Shown in pieces: positions 1-11,126 of a stretch of DNA of 64,000 nucleotides. Each line of letters starts with the position of its first letter. The first letter of the stretch is position 1. The translations under genes were made by a program, and so were the position numbers. Under the pieces are notes generated by a model. That model made no database searches. It was not told the origin of the DNA and saw nothing but the letters and a program-made list of their open reading frames with translations. The DNA is taken from contig NC_051438.1 of assembly GCF_001649575.2 (NCBI RefSeq), positions 4,374,019-4,438,018 on the forward strand, given 5' to 3'. This DNA comes from Kryptolebias marmoratus. Taxonomy: Eukaryota > Chordata > Actinopteri > Cyprinodontiformes > Rivulidae.

Positions 1-129
1 ACAACATGTGGAACTACAGAGAAAAAGAAAGAACAAAAGAACATTAATACTTTGTAGCTTGGCTAAGGATTCTCCCAAAACTTGCTTTTTCTTTTCACAC
101 CTGTGGCTAAAAGTTTTGAGAATGACACA

Positions 130-583
130 AATATGATTTATCCTTATTTTTGTATTAGGTTTATTGTTTCTGTGTTTAGTTTTATGTTGTAAGTTTTTGT
201 GGTATTTTGCTCCCTGTGCCCTGTGTGTTTCCTGTCATCATTCACTTTCCTCAGTTCATTACCTGTTTGCCTGCCACGCCCATCTGCACCTGTCCCCAGT
301 TTGTAATCAGTCACCTGTTTCCACATAACAATCATCCACTGTTTTTAAAACCAGTTCTCTTCATCCACCTACTGGCTCATTGTCGTTCACGTGCGCTGTC
401 CGGTTTCCCTCGTGTCTTGTTTCTTCTGTTCTGCAAGTCTGGATTTTGTAAGTTTTGCCTTTTAGTTTTGTTGCTGCCATGTCAGCATTTTGTTTTTGTT
501 TTTTTTTAAATAAATTACTTTTTTTTTTGGAGCTCCTCTTGTGTTTGCATCTTGGGTCCAAACGACCCACCACTAACCTGACA
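130..583 (+). mobile_element. Decayed solo LTR, Gypsy-like family (copy A)
   Basis: This segment shares an ordered set of short blocks with the cleaner LTRs at 15743-16188 and 47837-48406. The blocks are CCTGCCACGCCCATCT, CACCTG near TTTGTAATCA, a TTTAAAACC block, GCTGCC.TGTCAGC, an AATAAA signal near 508, and a 3' end of CCTGACA at 577-583. The 3' terminus fits the TG...CA rule of LTRs. The 5' terminus has lost the expected TGTCA start and I could not find a matching target duplication, so this copy is 5'-mutated or truncated. The orientation follows the AATAAA on the plus strand. The open frame at 207-509 lies inside the LTR and is not a gene. Confidence 0.7.
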
Positions 584-1910
584 ATCACAAACCTTGCTGC
601 CTCAGTTTTCATGACATTTTGTTTTTACTCCAGAATGTTATGAAGGGTGATCATTCGCAATTAACTGCAAAGTTAGTTTTTGGCATGAAAATAAACTTAT
701 CCCCTCCAGTAAAATAAAATAAAAATATGCCACAAAAGGACTTGCTGACATTATTCCAGTGATCCTCTTGTTACTACAGGTAAAAGTGATGATGAGGACA
801 TTGCTGGAGATCCCTCCTCCATGCTACCTGAGTTAGAATAGCAGACTGAATGTGGCTTAAAATCATTGTTCGTCCTCTGGTAACCATGGTTACATGCAAG
901 GTAACATGCACAGTCATCATTGTTACTTTGCACATAAAAAAAACTTCACAGGCTGCATACTCATACTGCTAATAATGTATCTAACCATCAAGAATTTCAA
1001 GGAGATGTCCAGTTGTTGTGACGAAAGCTTCAGGGCGTTGAAGAAAATCCATCAAGCACCAGGACTGTTTGCAGGATCCTTAGCAGATCTTGGTGTCAAG
1101 AAGGGCAGCAAAGAAGCCTCCAAGAAAACCTGCAAATTTTTTTCACAGGAAATGCCATTTCTCTAAATTCTGTAAGCTCTTTTTTTCTCTTTACTGTCAT
1201 GCAGAATGTGTCAACACCAGATAAAAACCAATACTACTAATGTTCCAAGTCTAAAGTGCTGTGTCAGCGACACGTTTTTTTTTTTCTCTTGTTAATTTAT
1301 TAATCCCATTGTCAGCTTCTTTCTCTCTTTGTTTTAACCTATTTCTTTTAAAGAAAAAATATATATTCTGAAGGGCAAATCTTTAAATATGTGTGATCAA
1401 AATGCACAACAACATTTTCCTTGACAAAGGCCCTGAACAGAACTGTTTTCAGCCATAGTACTGTTTGTAGAGCGGCTCTTCAAGTCTGAATGACATAAAA
1501 CAGAAGACAAAGCAAAAATCAGTCTTTGATCTGTGTTTAGAAGTGAGTGAGTGAACATCTATTTTACAGACCTGTTTTTTACCTCCTCCATTATCCAAGA
1601 TCCTAGAAAAGCTGTTCAGTTACTGATTAGAATAGATTTTTAAACATAAATTATAGGCAGTATGGATGCAGATCAAACAGTTCAATGTCACTAGCTTTAA
1701 TTGACTCAATCAAAGAGACGCCACAGATCAGAAACAGTATGTTGTTGCACTATTCTTAAAGCTTAAAAAAAGTATTTTATGCAACCATAAAATAATAGTT
1801 TGTAAAATGGACCAATGAGGGTTTTATTGGACTGGGTAAAGAATTATTTAGCTAACAGGAAGCAGTTTATGAAGTTGAGTGAATATAGCTCATCATAATA
1901 TAATATAACT
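584..1910. other. AT-rich sequence without recognised genes
   Basis: I see no coding motif, transposon terminus or RNA gene here. A 14-bp perfect palindrome GTAACCATGGTTAC lies at 880-893. Short poly-T runs occur near 1177 and 1275. Confidence 0.6.
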
Positions 1911-1912
1911 TC

Positions 1913-1990
1913 TCCTGCGGTGTCACCCAGGGCTCACTACTGGGTCCAAAACTGTTCAAGATGTAGACAAATGAGATTTGGAATGTATCC
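1913..1990 (+). pseudogene. LINE reverse-transcriptase fragment (QGS..GP.LF motif)
   Basis: The frame from 1913 reads SCGVTQGSLLGPKLF, then KM-stop, then TNEIWNVS. This is the conserved RT block of non-LTR retrotransposons, usually [S/A]CGVPQGS-LGP-LF followed by Y-ND. Proline is replaced by threonine and the tyrosine position before the ND-like block is a TAG stop. Only about 26 codons are recognisable. The rest of the element is gone, and satellite-like monomers start directly downstream. It is clearly a dead fragment. The clade cannot be assigned from so little sequence. Confidence 0.6.
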
Positions 1991-1999
1991 AATAGATTA

Positions 2000-2450
2000 A
2001 AAATAAAAATATCTCTAACTCAGTCAGTTTTACAGTTATTGACCTAAAGTTTGGGGTGGTAGTAGCTGATAGTTATCCACAACACAGTGTGAGTGCTAAC
2101 AGATCAAACAAGATCTTTGTTTACCATTTTGTCACTAACTACTGGAGTCAAGTCTGCTTGTTAGCAAAAATCTCATAAAGTACTAGATGAATTTGACTGA
2201 AATTTTCAGGGTGTAATCATTAGATGTACAATTTTTGGAATCATTCCAAATAAACCCAACTGACCTTAGAAAACAAAAATGGCTCTAACTCAGTCAGTTG
2301 TACAAATATTTAGCTAAAGTTTGTTCTGTTGGTAGCTGAGAGTCATTCAGAAAAAAATGCTCTGTCTGATTGAGATTTCACATAACGTTATTTTCAAGGT
2401 TTGACAAAAGCAGCTGTCATGTTTCAGCATGGTGATCTTAGCTTAAAAAC
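2000..2450. repeat. Two tandem monomers of a CTAACTCAGTCAG satellite-like repeat
   Basis: CTCTAACTCAGTCAG occurs at 2013 and again at 2283. Each is followed by related text (TTA..TAAAGTTT, then GGTAG.AGCTGA.AGT), giving a period near 270 bp. Related monomers lie at about 5800, 7620, 18560, 19200, 30570 and, in a larger array, 33209-34360. It looks like a teleost interspersed repeat that can form short tandem runs. No coding capacity is visible. Confidence 0.65.
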
Positions 2451-3734
2451 TCTGTTTATGTATTAATGTTTATGTATTATGTATTGCAGGCTGCTCAACC
2501 ATGTTCTGCCACATTAAAACATTATGAAATAACAGACTTGGAGTTTCAAACCTAACTATTAGTGCACAACATGAGTCATGTATACTCAAATTCTAAAAAA
2601 CATCCAAATAAACAAACAAACAAATAAATAAAATCTGTTCGGCACCAAACAGAAAGAGAGGATTTAATTTCAAATTCCCAAGACTACTTTCCCCTGTCAA
2701 ACGGTCCCAGAAGTCATTGGTTCATGCAGGGAATAACGATTTAATTAATAAGGGATTTAATTAAAAGGGGATTTAATTAATAATGAAATTAATAATAAAA
2801 TTATCTCATTATTTAATAATGAAATTAATTAATAGTGCACTCTCTAGTTATAAAAATGGCATATATTACCAGGACAGTGGTTTTGTAGAATGAATGTGTT
2901 TTAGCCCTATTATATATACATTTTTTTTCAAACTCTAATTAAGTCATTTTAATTTTTAATTTTAGCTAAATACATGACCTAATATTCATCAGGCCATGGT
3001 GTTCCATGCTTTTATGTGGATGTATCTTAAAAATGTAGGTTCCAATGCCAAATAACACGAGTACTGAATGATAAAAGAAGCTGGAATCATTGAAAAATCC
3101 AACTCATCCCATATCTGCTTAACACAAACACTTTGTTTATGATGCAAATTTATTATAGGCAGAAACCAAAGGCAAAAAAGGCAACAATAGCTCCCAGATT
3201 TTATCTTAATTTGAGGCTATTTCTGGACTTTCTGTAAACTTAATGTGACAATTTTATTGATATATAAATAATGTCAAATATCTGATAAATATGCTACAAG
3301 TCAGATTTGTCTTTTTTTTCTTTTTTTTTTTTTAAAGCAGAATAACCAAGACAACACATATAAAAATAGTTATTTTCATTGACATTTTCTTGTTCATTTT
3401 TTATTTTAGTTTTAACATTTTAGCACCATGTTTATGTGAACATTTTACATTGTTGTTTGTCCTTTGATAATTGACACAATGCTGCCAAGGTGTATAAACA
3501 AAAGGTATGAATTTGAGCTAACCACTCGATTTGATGCATTTCCACGTGTTTAATATTGAGATGCAGACGAGAGAAGTTATGTTGTTTCCACCCAGTGGCT
3601 TCAGCAGCAACCCCTGTGTTGACCTCTCCTCCCTTCCCCACCATGAGTAAAATATTCTCTCAAATCTGGGAGTAAAACTGGATCTTTCCCTAATACTAAA
3701 CAGTCATATAAACGCAACAGTCAAATCCTGCTAT
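2451..3734. other. AT-rich non-coding stretch
   Basis: No gene or transposon terminus is recognised. A local direct repeat of GGGATTTAATTAA-type units lies at about 2750-2790, followed by A/T-only sequence to 2840. There is a poly-T run near 3310-3333. Confidence 0.55.
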
Positions 3735-4300
3735 CATCATCATCATCATCATCATCATTTATTTATAAAGCTCTTTAAAAACCAAAGTCCTGTACAGGTG
3801 TAACAAAACTAAAAGGAAACAATAATAATACAAAAATACAAGAGAAGAACAAGACTGACATAATTGGCAGTGAATTCATAAAACAACAACAACAGCTGGC
3901 GTAATGTTCGTGCTCACTGGAATTATATGCCTGTTTAAAAAGATGGGTTTTTAAAAGAGACTTAAACTCATTTAAAGATCAAAAGCAGAATAGTCCAGAG
4001 CCGAGGACCTTCAACTGAAAAGCCTCTGTCTCCCCTGGTCATAAACAGAGTCCTAAGAATAACTAAGAGCTTTTGATTTGTAGATCTTCGAAATCTTCCT
4101 GGAATGTGTGGTTGTAAAAGCCCAGTAAAATAAAGAGGTGCCAGACCATTAAGCCATTTACAAACTAAAAACAAAATCTTAAAAACAATTCTAAAAGAAA
4201 CAGGCAGCCAATTAAAGGAAGACAAAATTGGGGTGATATGTTTCAGCTGAGGCGACTGTCTGTAAAGAAGCACATCCTGTCTAAATGAAATCTTGAGACA
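3735..4300 (-). mobile_element. L2-type LINE 3' end with (ATG)n tail
   Basis: On the minus strand, 4300 down to about 3968 encodes the C-terminal end of a LINE ORF2. It reads HITPILSSFNWLPVSFRI and continues through LNGLAPLYF, GDRGFSVEGPRLW. This corresponds to the HITPVLSSLHWLPVKFRI...GDRAFSVAAPKLWN region widespread in fish L2-like elements. Downstream on the same strand come the 3'UTR, a TTTAAAGAGC/TTTATAAATAAA tail, and a (GAT)n microsatellite (plus-strand CAT repeats near 3735-3759). Stops and divergence make it inactive. It lies head to head with the plus-strand fragment at 4313. Confidence 0.8.
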
Positions 4301-4312
4301 GTAATACAAACT

Positions 4313-4700
4313 TTGAAAACAGTTGAGCTTGATTACTGCAAAGCACGTCTTTTTGGAACTAGTCAGGCTTCTGTTGCTCCTTTGCAGCAATTTTTAACTG
4401 GTCCAGTCAAAAGAGAACATAGTTCCTCGTTTTGGGTTTCCAGTTCACTTCTGAATCCACTTTACAAAAAAAAAAAAAGTTTTAGGTCTCTGTACAATTC
4501 TACCTCCATGTATTTCTCTGAACCGCTGCATTCTTATTGTGATTTTTTAAAATTATCTATTCATTTTGAACTGTTTCTTATTTGCACTTCTGTAGATTTA
4601 TGTATTTCATCCTTTGTCCTGTGCTTGTTTGTTTTGTTGTGCAGTACTTTGGTCGGCCATGTCACAGTTTTATTAAGTGCTTTATATTAATGTTATAGTA
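4313..4700 (+). mobile_element. Second L2-type LINE fragment, opposite strand
   Basis: The plus-strand frame from 4322 reads VELDYCKARLFGTSQASVAPLQQFLTGPVKREH in pieces, matching the LDYCN-L..G-SQASL--LQ...LTGT-KREH region of LINE ORF2. After a frameshift, FGFPVHF-stop-IHF matches LHWLPVHFRIHF, and MYFSEPLHSY matches the P-YLSELLHPY region. It ends in its own 3' tail (GTGCAGTACTTTGGTC, then AGTGCTTTATATTA at about 4645-4690). Because it has its own tail, it is a separate insertion rather than an inverted part of the minus-strand LINE. Confidence 0.7.
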
Positions 4701-5785
4701 GTATTTTAATACGTATCATACACAGCCCATTTTTTTCATTATTAAATAAGTACATCCTTCTAAATAAAATTAGTAATTTAGTGCTTTGAAAAAAAATCAG
4801 ACATCTGTCTTAATATTCTCCTTCCTGTCCCACAGCTCAGTGGTGGGAATACATCGTTCCTTTTATCCTTTTGAAGAGGTGGTATAGAGCAGGGTATAAT
4901 ATTCAGGTACACAATGCAATGCATATCTATCCCTTTATCAGTCATTTTTTTTAAAAATATAAATGCTTCTAAATGTACTTTCTGATGTGCATCACATCAG
5001 AAAGGGAGTTCCAGGTGAGCTGCTCCTCTCTGCCTCGCACCGAGTTGCAGTTTTCTCTTCAAACAGCAGAAGATACGTGACTCTGTTCAAAAGATAGTGA
5101 TTTATTCTGAATCAAGTAATTACAGCAGAACACTTTTATATGTCTCTGTTTATTACACAAACTGTTTATTGTTTGCAGGACATATTGTTGAAAATATTGT
5201 GATAAACCCTAACATTACCTACTGTTTATGTACTGCAGCATCATTTAACTCACCGAGTCCTGATGGTTCTGTCTCAGAGCTCAGATGAGGACATCAAGTT
5301 TGTGATGAAAGCTGCTCCAAGGTGTGACTGTTTTCCTCAGCAGAATAATAATTCCTTCATTCTTTGCTAAAAAGCTTCTGTTTAGTTCGATATCTTCTGT
5401 CAGACTCAGGACTGCGCTGACAGGAGTTCAGTAATTCTTCTCCTAATGTACCACTAAAGTTAACATGATACCAATGCTATGCATGCTGTACTTCTTCTCC
5501 TTCTGCCACAGACGACTCATTTGTTGGCGTTCTGAAGATTGGAACGTTGTCTTCTACATTTTTATGGTCAGCCATTTGTAGCTGTTCATGCTAGCTGCAA
5601 GTTTAGGTAAAAGCTGCCATCAAAAACACACTAAATAAGGGCAGTTTCCTATATTTTGCACAGTCTTACTTAAAACACAACGCCATACAAAAGTTGAAAT
5701 TTTGAATATAAGCAAGCCATCCATCCCCCCACCCACCTTCTAAAATTTTACTCTTAAATTTGCATTGATCTCAGAATTGATCCAG
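4701..5785. other. No gene recognised; one near-perfect palindrome
   Basis: The stretch is non-coding as far as I can read. The only structured element is an inverted repeat at 4978-5004: 12-bp arms CTTTCTGATGTG and CACATCAGAAAG around a 3-nt centre. Confidence 0.5.
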
Positions 5786-5789
5786 ATCA

Positions 5790-5950
5790 TCTTTAAAAAG
5801 CCAGAAATCAAGATGAATAAAAGATGGAAACATCCCATTCCTGGCTTTACTGTAAACAAAATATCTCATGAACCACCAGGCAGATTCTAGTGAAACTCTT
5901 GTGAAAGTAATTATTGGCTGTAATGTATGGTTAACCATAACAGTGAATAA
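5790..5950. repeat. Single monomer of the ATGAACCACC.GGCAGATT repeat
   Basis: The phrase AAAATATCTCATGAACCACC, followed by CAGATTCTAGTGAAACTCTTG and GTAATTATTGG, corresponds in reverse to the GATTACTTTCT...TTTCATTAAAATCTGT block of the monomers near 18700 and 30690. It is one diverged, isolated unit. Confidence 0.4.
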
Positions 5951-6591
5951 ATTAAGTAAATCTAAATATTGTTGATCGATACATCAATTTGCTGCTCTTT
6001 ACCAAGAGCTTTAACATGTAGTAAGCTGAGATGCAATATCACCTTTTTGGTCAATTCATCTTATCTGCCACAAAAATAAAGTACCATAAAGTCTGTGGCT
6101 GAGATGTCAAGGTTTGTACGTAATATTAGTGGTAATAAAAGATGTCTTCATGGTAAAATGCTGATGAGTCCCTCGCCTCTGTTCTGTCACACAAACAGCA
6201 TTTACATCCTTCTTCATATCAAACACTCCTCCTTTCTTTGAGATGTGCTCTTACTTTTTGTTCTTGGTTCGTCCTTCAGGAGCCGCTTCTGTGCAGATCC
6301 ATATGTGTCGCCTCTCTAACTGTGCACACAGAGGAGCTATGAATGCAAATCAGGCTTCAGACTGAAGTCTGTGAATTGACATGTAAATAAGGTGTTAGCT
6401 TTCAAAATCAATGCACAAGAAAAACTTAGATTGGAAGCTCAGCAGCTGTGTCTCTCTCTTTTATTGTGCCGTTAACCTGAGCTGAAGAAAACACTCAAAA
6501 AGTGTTAAAAAAACAACTGATCTGGACTGTCTGACAGTCTGCTGTTTAACTAAACAGAGATATTGGAAAACAAAATCAGAATTTTTTTTTA

Positions 6592-7577
6592 CAATCCCAA
6601 TACTAAAAAAGTTGGGATGTTGTGTAAAATATCCCACAATAAAAACAAAATACAATGATTGCCAAATCTCAGACTCATATTTTATTCACAATGAAACAGT
6701 AAACATATCAAATAGTGAAACTAAAAAAATTGGGCCATTTTTAGAAAAAAACAACAACGTAATTTTGAACTAGCAGCAACCAATCTTGCAGCAACATCCA
6801 ATTTTGAAAGTTGTTCCAGGTCTATGTTTTTAGTATATGTGGATGACACAGTGAACTGTTTATAGAAAATGTTTATCCATCCAAGCAACACCCGGGTTAA
6901 CAACGACCATCACTAGTGCTGCTGACAAACAGGGTGCTGGTGGAAATTGTGCTACTGTTAGTCGAAAAAAACCAGGAGGGAAACGTGCCAGGAGAAAGAG
7001 AGAGAAGAGGAAAATAGGAGATATCTGGATGCAGTTAAAGAGGACATGAAGGTAGTTAGAATGAGGACAGAGGACACAGAAGACAGAGTTAAATGGAGAA
7101 GGATAACTCGCTGTGGCGACAGCCTAAAGAAAAAGAGGAAGAAAATGATGGGCTATTTAAAGTGTTCCCAATTTTCCATTAAAAAACATTATTCTGAAAT
7201 TGTTCCACTATTTTTAAATGCCTTTTTTCAAAGACTGCTCAGCCTCTCTAAACTGCTCTTTTTCCACCCAGTCCTTTAAATGACCTGTTGCCAATTAACC
7301 TGATTATTCTCAAGATGCTCCTCCAGCTGTTTCCGATGTATACCATGTACTTCTGCAGCCTTTTGGTGACCTTGTCTCAACTTATTTTAGATATGCTGCT
7401 GCCACAGAATTCAAAATGACCTGTTTTAACAAAAAAAAGTTAAATGTCTTTGTTTAAACCTTTGATATGTTTAGTATGATCCATTGTGAATGAAATGTTA
7501 ATAAGAGCAAATTATTGCATTTGGTTTCTTTATTTTACATTTTACACAACATCCCCATTTGTTGAGAATTGGGTTTA
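6592..7577. mobile_element. Non-autonomous DNA transposon with about 80-bp terminal inverted repeats
   Basis: The left arm from 6592 (CCCAATACTAAAAAAGTTGG, then GATGTTGTGTAAAAT and a block ending AATGATTGCCAAAT) is matched on the opposite strand by the right end near 7500-7577. The right end contains TTTACACAACATCCCCATTT and GAGAATTGGG. The arms stay alignable for roughly 80 bp. No transposase is encoded, so this is a MITE-like or deleted element. The terminal text is common in fish genomes, but I do not assign a superfamily. The centre (about 6892-7150) is occupied by a deleted RTE element. Confidence 0.7.
6892..7150 (+). mobile_element. Internally deleted RTE-type LINE inserted in the inverted-repeat element
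   Basis: The 3' part (about 7035-7140) reads EDTEDRVKWRRITRCGDSLKKKRKK. This is the familiar C-terminal/3'-tail text of fish RTE elements, where a tryptophan/arginine-rich end is followed by CGCTGTGGCGAC and an A/G-rich tail. The upstream part (GGTTAACAACGACCATCACT...GGTGGAAATT) resembles sequence near the 5' side of such elements. Nearly all of the RT and endonuclease regions are therefore missing. A related minus-strand tail lies at 58245-58350. Confidence 0.6.
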
Positions 7578-7599
7578 TACTGTTATTATTCTTTTATAT

Positions 7600-7760
7600 A
7601 TATATTCTTCTTTTAATTTGATATGCAAGTAGCTAAGACTCATTCAGAATACATGCTCTCATGAAACCAAACAAGAACGTTTTTTTTTTTCAAACTTTGA
7701 CTAAAACAACTAGAACTAATGATGACTATGATTTCTCATCATAAGAAGATCTTAGTTTAA
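7600..7760. repeat. Satellite-like monomer fragment
   Basis: The order AGCTAAGACTCATTCAGAA, ATGCTCT, ACGTT, then GATCTTAG.TTAAAACT matches the second monomer at 2335-2450 (AGCTGAGAGTCATTCAGAA ... GATCTTAGCTTAAAAACT). It is one diverged copy of the same family. Confidence 0.5.
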
Positions 7761-8754
7761 AACTATGGCAAGAAAGTTGTCGGGTGATACGCGCTTCTTC
7801 CATACACGCTAGGCCTTTAATCAGGGATGGATTACATAAACCAGCTAGATTACAGTTGCCCAAACTGAACCTTTCCTCCGTCTGTAAGAGACTCTGCATT
7901 TTCAGGTAATTTCTGATAGATGAGAGAAAAAAAAAAAGTTTGCTTCAGGATCTGGGCTTGCAAACTGCCCACATTTTATGTTCTCCACTCGTTAGACACT
8001 GATTGGCATAATCAGGTTACAACGAAGCTAAAAGGAAAGGGCCATCAGCAGGAATTAGCATCAACCATCAGTTATGTCAACAGGTTCCTTGTCAGATATG
8101 GAGGAGGGAATAAAGAAGCACACGTGGCTGCAACGCCTCACTTTGGGACCCCACCCGATCAACCAGGAACCGACTGCCTGATGAAATCGAACAATAAGAG
8201 ACTGTCTTTCTAAGACAAAGCGTGTTCGCAAGAGTAGGGGCGGGAGGAGGCGTAGAAAATAGCAGTGGCAGACGGATTTGAGGTGACAAGGCACGTACAA
8301 AGCCCTGTCAGGAGGCTGAGATGTGAAGAAAGGCTGTCACGATGCCGGGGAAGGCAGGCGTGCCGGGGGCTTTTGAAGGAGCTTGTCATTACAACAAATT
8401 GTTTCTTCAGGTTTGATTTCTAAATTAGTCGTCTATTTCCAGCAATCATTTGAATATTAAGTGATGATCACCCCACAGAACCAGTTTGTGCTTTTTGCCT
8501 GTTGGAGGCAGCTTGGTGTATTTTTGGAGGAATTAGAGCTGTATTCCCTGCCTATGCTGACGTCTGATTAAAGGTTAGAATGGCGGTGTTAAAGTTGTGG
8601 AATCAGTTTAGTTTCTAAGTTGGCAAACTGATGAGGAATCAAACATGGCTGCAGATCAATTTATACTTCCACCAAGTCACACCTCCGCATCATACTTAAA
8701 TAGTTTATAGTTTAGCACCAATACAGGTAGGATCTTGACAAGTTGAGACACTAC
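7761..8754. other. Unique-looking sequence without recognised genes
   Basis: This part is less AT-biased than its surroundings, especially 8040-8360. I find no motif supporting a gene. Short frames on both strands overlap each other and show no family similarity. Confidence 0.5.
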
Positions 8755-9095
8755 AACACCTGCACCAGTCCTTCTGTGTTTGTCTGCCTCTTTCCTGTCA
8801 TCTCAAACCCCAGCTGGTTGAAGCAGATGGACTTTTATCCTGAGTCTGGTTCTAATTCTGCTGGAGGTTACTTCCTGTTAAAAGGGAGTTTTTCTTTTCC
8901 ACTGTTGCCAATGTGCTGCTCGGGATGGGAGACTGCGACAAAGTGAAGATTCAACACAATCTGCTGGCTTCCTTACACAGTTAACTTTTACTAACTGGCA
9001 TTTTATAATGTATGGGAATGTTTTTGTACAGTGCTCTGAGATGAGCTTGGTTGTGAATTGGCAGTATATAAATAAACTGAACTGAAATTAGAGAA
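8755..9095 (+). mobile_element. L2-type 3'UTR/tail (or L2-dependent SINE)
   Basis: It contains the abundant fish block CTTCCTGTTAAAAGGGAGTT, then TTTTCTTTTCCACTGTTGCC. The end is GTACAGTGCTCTGAGATGAG, GTTGTGAATTGGCAGTATAT and AAATAAACTGAACTGAA. That terminal pattern marks the 3' end of L2-like LINEs and of SINEs that borrow their tail. No RT coding is present, so I cannot tell a truncated LINE from a SINE. Confidence 0.75.
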
Positions 9096-10390
9096 AAAAT
9101 AAGAATAGGGGATTTAATTTGAATGTAATACAGAGAAAACACCAATATAGCCTGTTTGTGTTTTTAGGCATAAAAAGTGAAAATGACCATTTTTTTTAGG
9201 AACATAATGCCTGATTTGAATTTCCACGGTTATTCATAAACCATTGGAGGCTACAGCCTTAAAGTCCCAAGCCATACCCCAACAAGAATAACATTATTTA
9301 AAAAAATATAACTGGTCAGAAGAATAAAAAATCTATTTGGGTGTGGTTACCAAGTTGGGCAATGGGAGGCAAATATTCACACACACAAAAAAAAATCAAA
9401 TACTTGCCAACAAATTTAAAGGGTATTGTTGCTTAAAATGCCAATCTTTAGAAAACAACGGGCCATAGTGAGTACACAAAAAGCTGTGGCTTTAGTGCCC
9501 AAAAATATGGGTACGTGGTGACCCAATCCACAAATGTACACTTTTTGTGGAAGTTTGAATTGGCCTGGAGCCCTTGAATACCACACTTCCTTCTTTCCAG
9601 CTGTGGTTGTTCAGGTACTGCCGACTAAACCAAGAGCCACTGGAACCAGAAGAGAAACACGCAGCCGACACGCAAAACGATCCAGCGAAATTAATGAGCA
9701 TTGTGCCTTGGAACAGAGATGTAAAAAAAGAGAGAAGAGTTTTGAAGCATGCTCTGAAATTTAAATAAATAATTAATAAGAAGAAGAAACAGCAAAGAAG
9801 TTGTGCTGTACTAATTAACCAGTGTGTGAGAGAAGCAAAAACATAATTTGAAAACGCATGCTGACTCAAAGCCAAGTGGACAGAAAATAAATGAATGAAC
9901 TAAAGAAATGAATGAAAATACACCAGATATACTCAGATGGATTCAAATCGAAGTCTCAAAGCAGGGAACAGAGACTGATGTGCTTCTGTTTACTGCGGGC
10001 TGACTCCGACCAGATTCATCGCTTTAGTGTTCGTTGTGATGAAACTGATGCTGAGATTTTAAATAAGTGGGGAAAATGTTGTCATTTGTGATATTGGAGG
10101 ATTGTTTTACATGCACTTTAGAATCTGTATTGTTTTAAAAATTCATCAGTCTCTGCATTAACAAATTCAAAAAGAAACTATTTAGGATGAGATAAGTTTG
10201 GAATGTTCACGTCGCCCTGCAGACGGAGGTGTGAGAGCGTCTGCTGGACACAATCTGCTGCTATTCCACATCGCTCTCTGAGCCTTTCTCCTTCCAGCTG
10301 GTTAAAGACTAATCTTTCTCCAGGGCTGGCTTTGTCAGAAGTGTCTCACAATTCTGGAAAAAATGAAAAGATTGGCTTTAAATGTAAGCT
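9096..10390. other. AT-rich stretch without recognised genes
   Basis: No conserved domain, transposon end or RNA gene is seen. Overlapping short frames at 9492-9875 on opposite strands are incompatible with each other and match nothing I know. Confidence 0.55.
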
Positions 10391-10394
10391 GTTA

Positions 10395-10770
10395 GCTCTT
10401 AGATGCATAAGAGGGGTCAAAAATGACCCCGAGGGTTGTTACTTTTTCAAAATCTCTGAAATTAAAAGTTTTTACACTACCACATTACAGGTATTCCTCA
10501 TAAAACATGTTTGTGACTTGAAGCCATTTAATTTTTTTTTAATTTTTTTATGCATTTTAAGAAATTGCAGTTTTTGTTTCACTACCCCAATTTTCCATAA
10601 GCTGGGTCAAAATGACCCCAAGCATTTCCTATAGAATCTCAAGGGTTTGCTTTGGGAATCTTTGATTTTTACCAACTGTGACTGTCAGGATACATTTTCT
10701 GTCCCACTTATACATCTGATGCCTGCAGTCTCACCACCAGGAGTTCAGTTTGACACAGCAGCATACATGT
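10395..10770 (+). mobile_element. Candidate 5' region of a piggyBac-like transposon with GGGGTCA/TGACCCC palindromes
   Basis: Two similar palindromes lie close together: GGGGTCAAAAATGACCCC at 10413-10430 and GGGTCAAAATGACCC at 10604-10618. Downstream a GT-AG-like intron can be drawn, with GTAAGT near 10769 and a pyrimidine-rich CATCTAG near 11435. It would join this leader to the acidic ORF at 11448. Palindromic subterminal repeats plus an acidic N-terminus are features of fish piggyBac-like elements. The assignment rests on this layout, not on a recognised catalytic domain. Confidence 0.4.
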
Positions 10771-11126
10771 AAGTATTATCTTCATTTATCAACTCCATGA
10801 CTTTTCTGTGATAGAGTATCATGTTGGTCAACAAAGTAAACACTAGTTAGCTAACTACAAAATAATGTTGGTAGTAATGTTAGTACTCTGTTAGCTAGTA
10901 AGCTAGCTAACATTACACTAGCTTAGTAAGCCAGCTGATATTACTGTATTTGTTGTGTAGAGACTAACTGTATTCATAATTCCTTGTAACAATAGCCAAC
11001 CTGTTAGGTAACCCATTATATGATTATTGAATATTGATTAGTGTGTGTGTGTATGTACACAAATGCGTGTCTGTGACCTTTACTTACATATAAATGCACA
11101 GACATTTACTTAGACAGCTAAATATT

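Noticed and set aside
880..893. GTAACCATGGTTAC as an RFX X-box
   Set aside because: It is a perfect palindrome but matches only one RFX half-site fully. No gene or promoter is nearby.
3735..4700. Twin-priming 5' inversion of a single LINE
   Set aside because: The plus-strand arm has its own coding remnant downstream and its own 3' tail near 4690, so two insertions explain it better.
10203..10634. 143-codon ORF as a gene
   Set aside because: It runs through the palindromic piggyBac-like region and low-complexity T-rich DNA.
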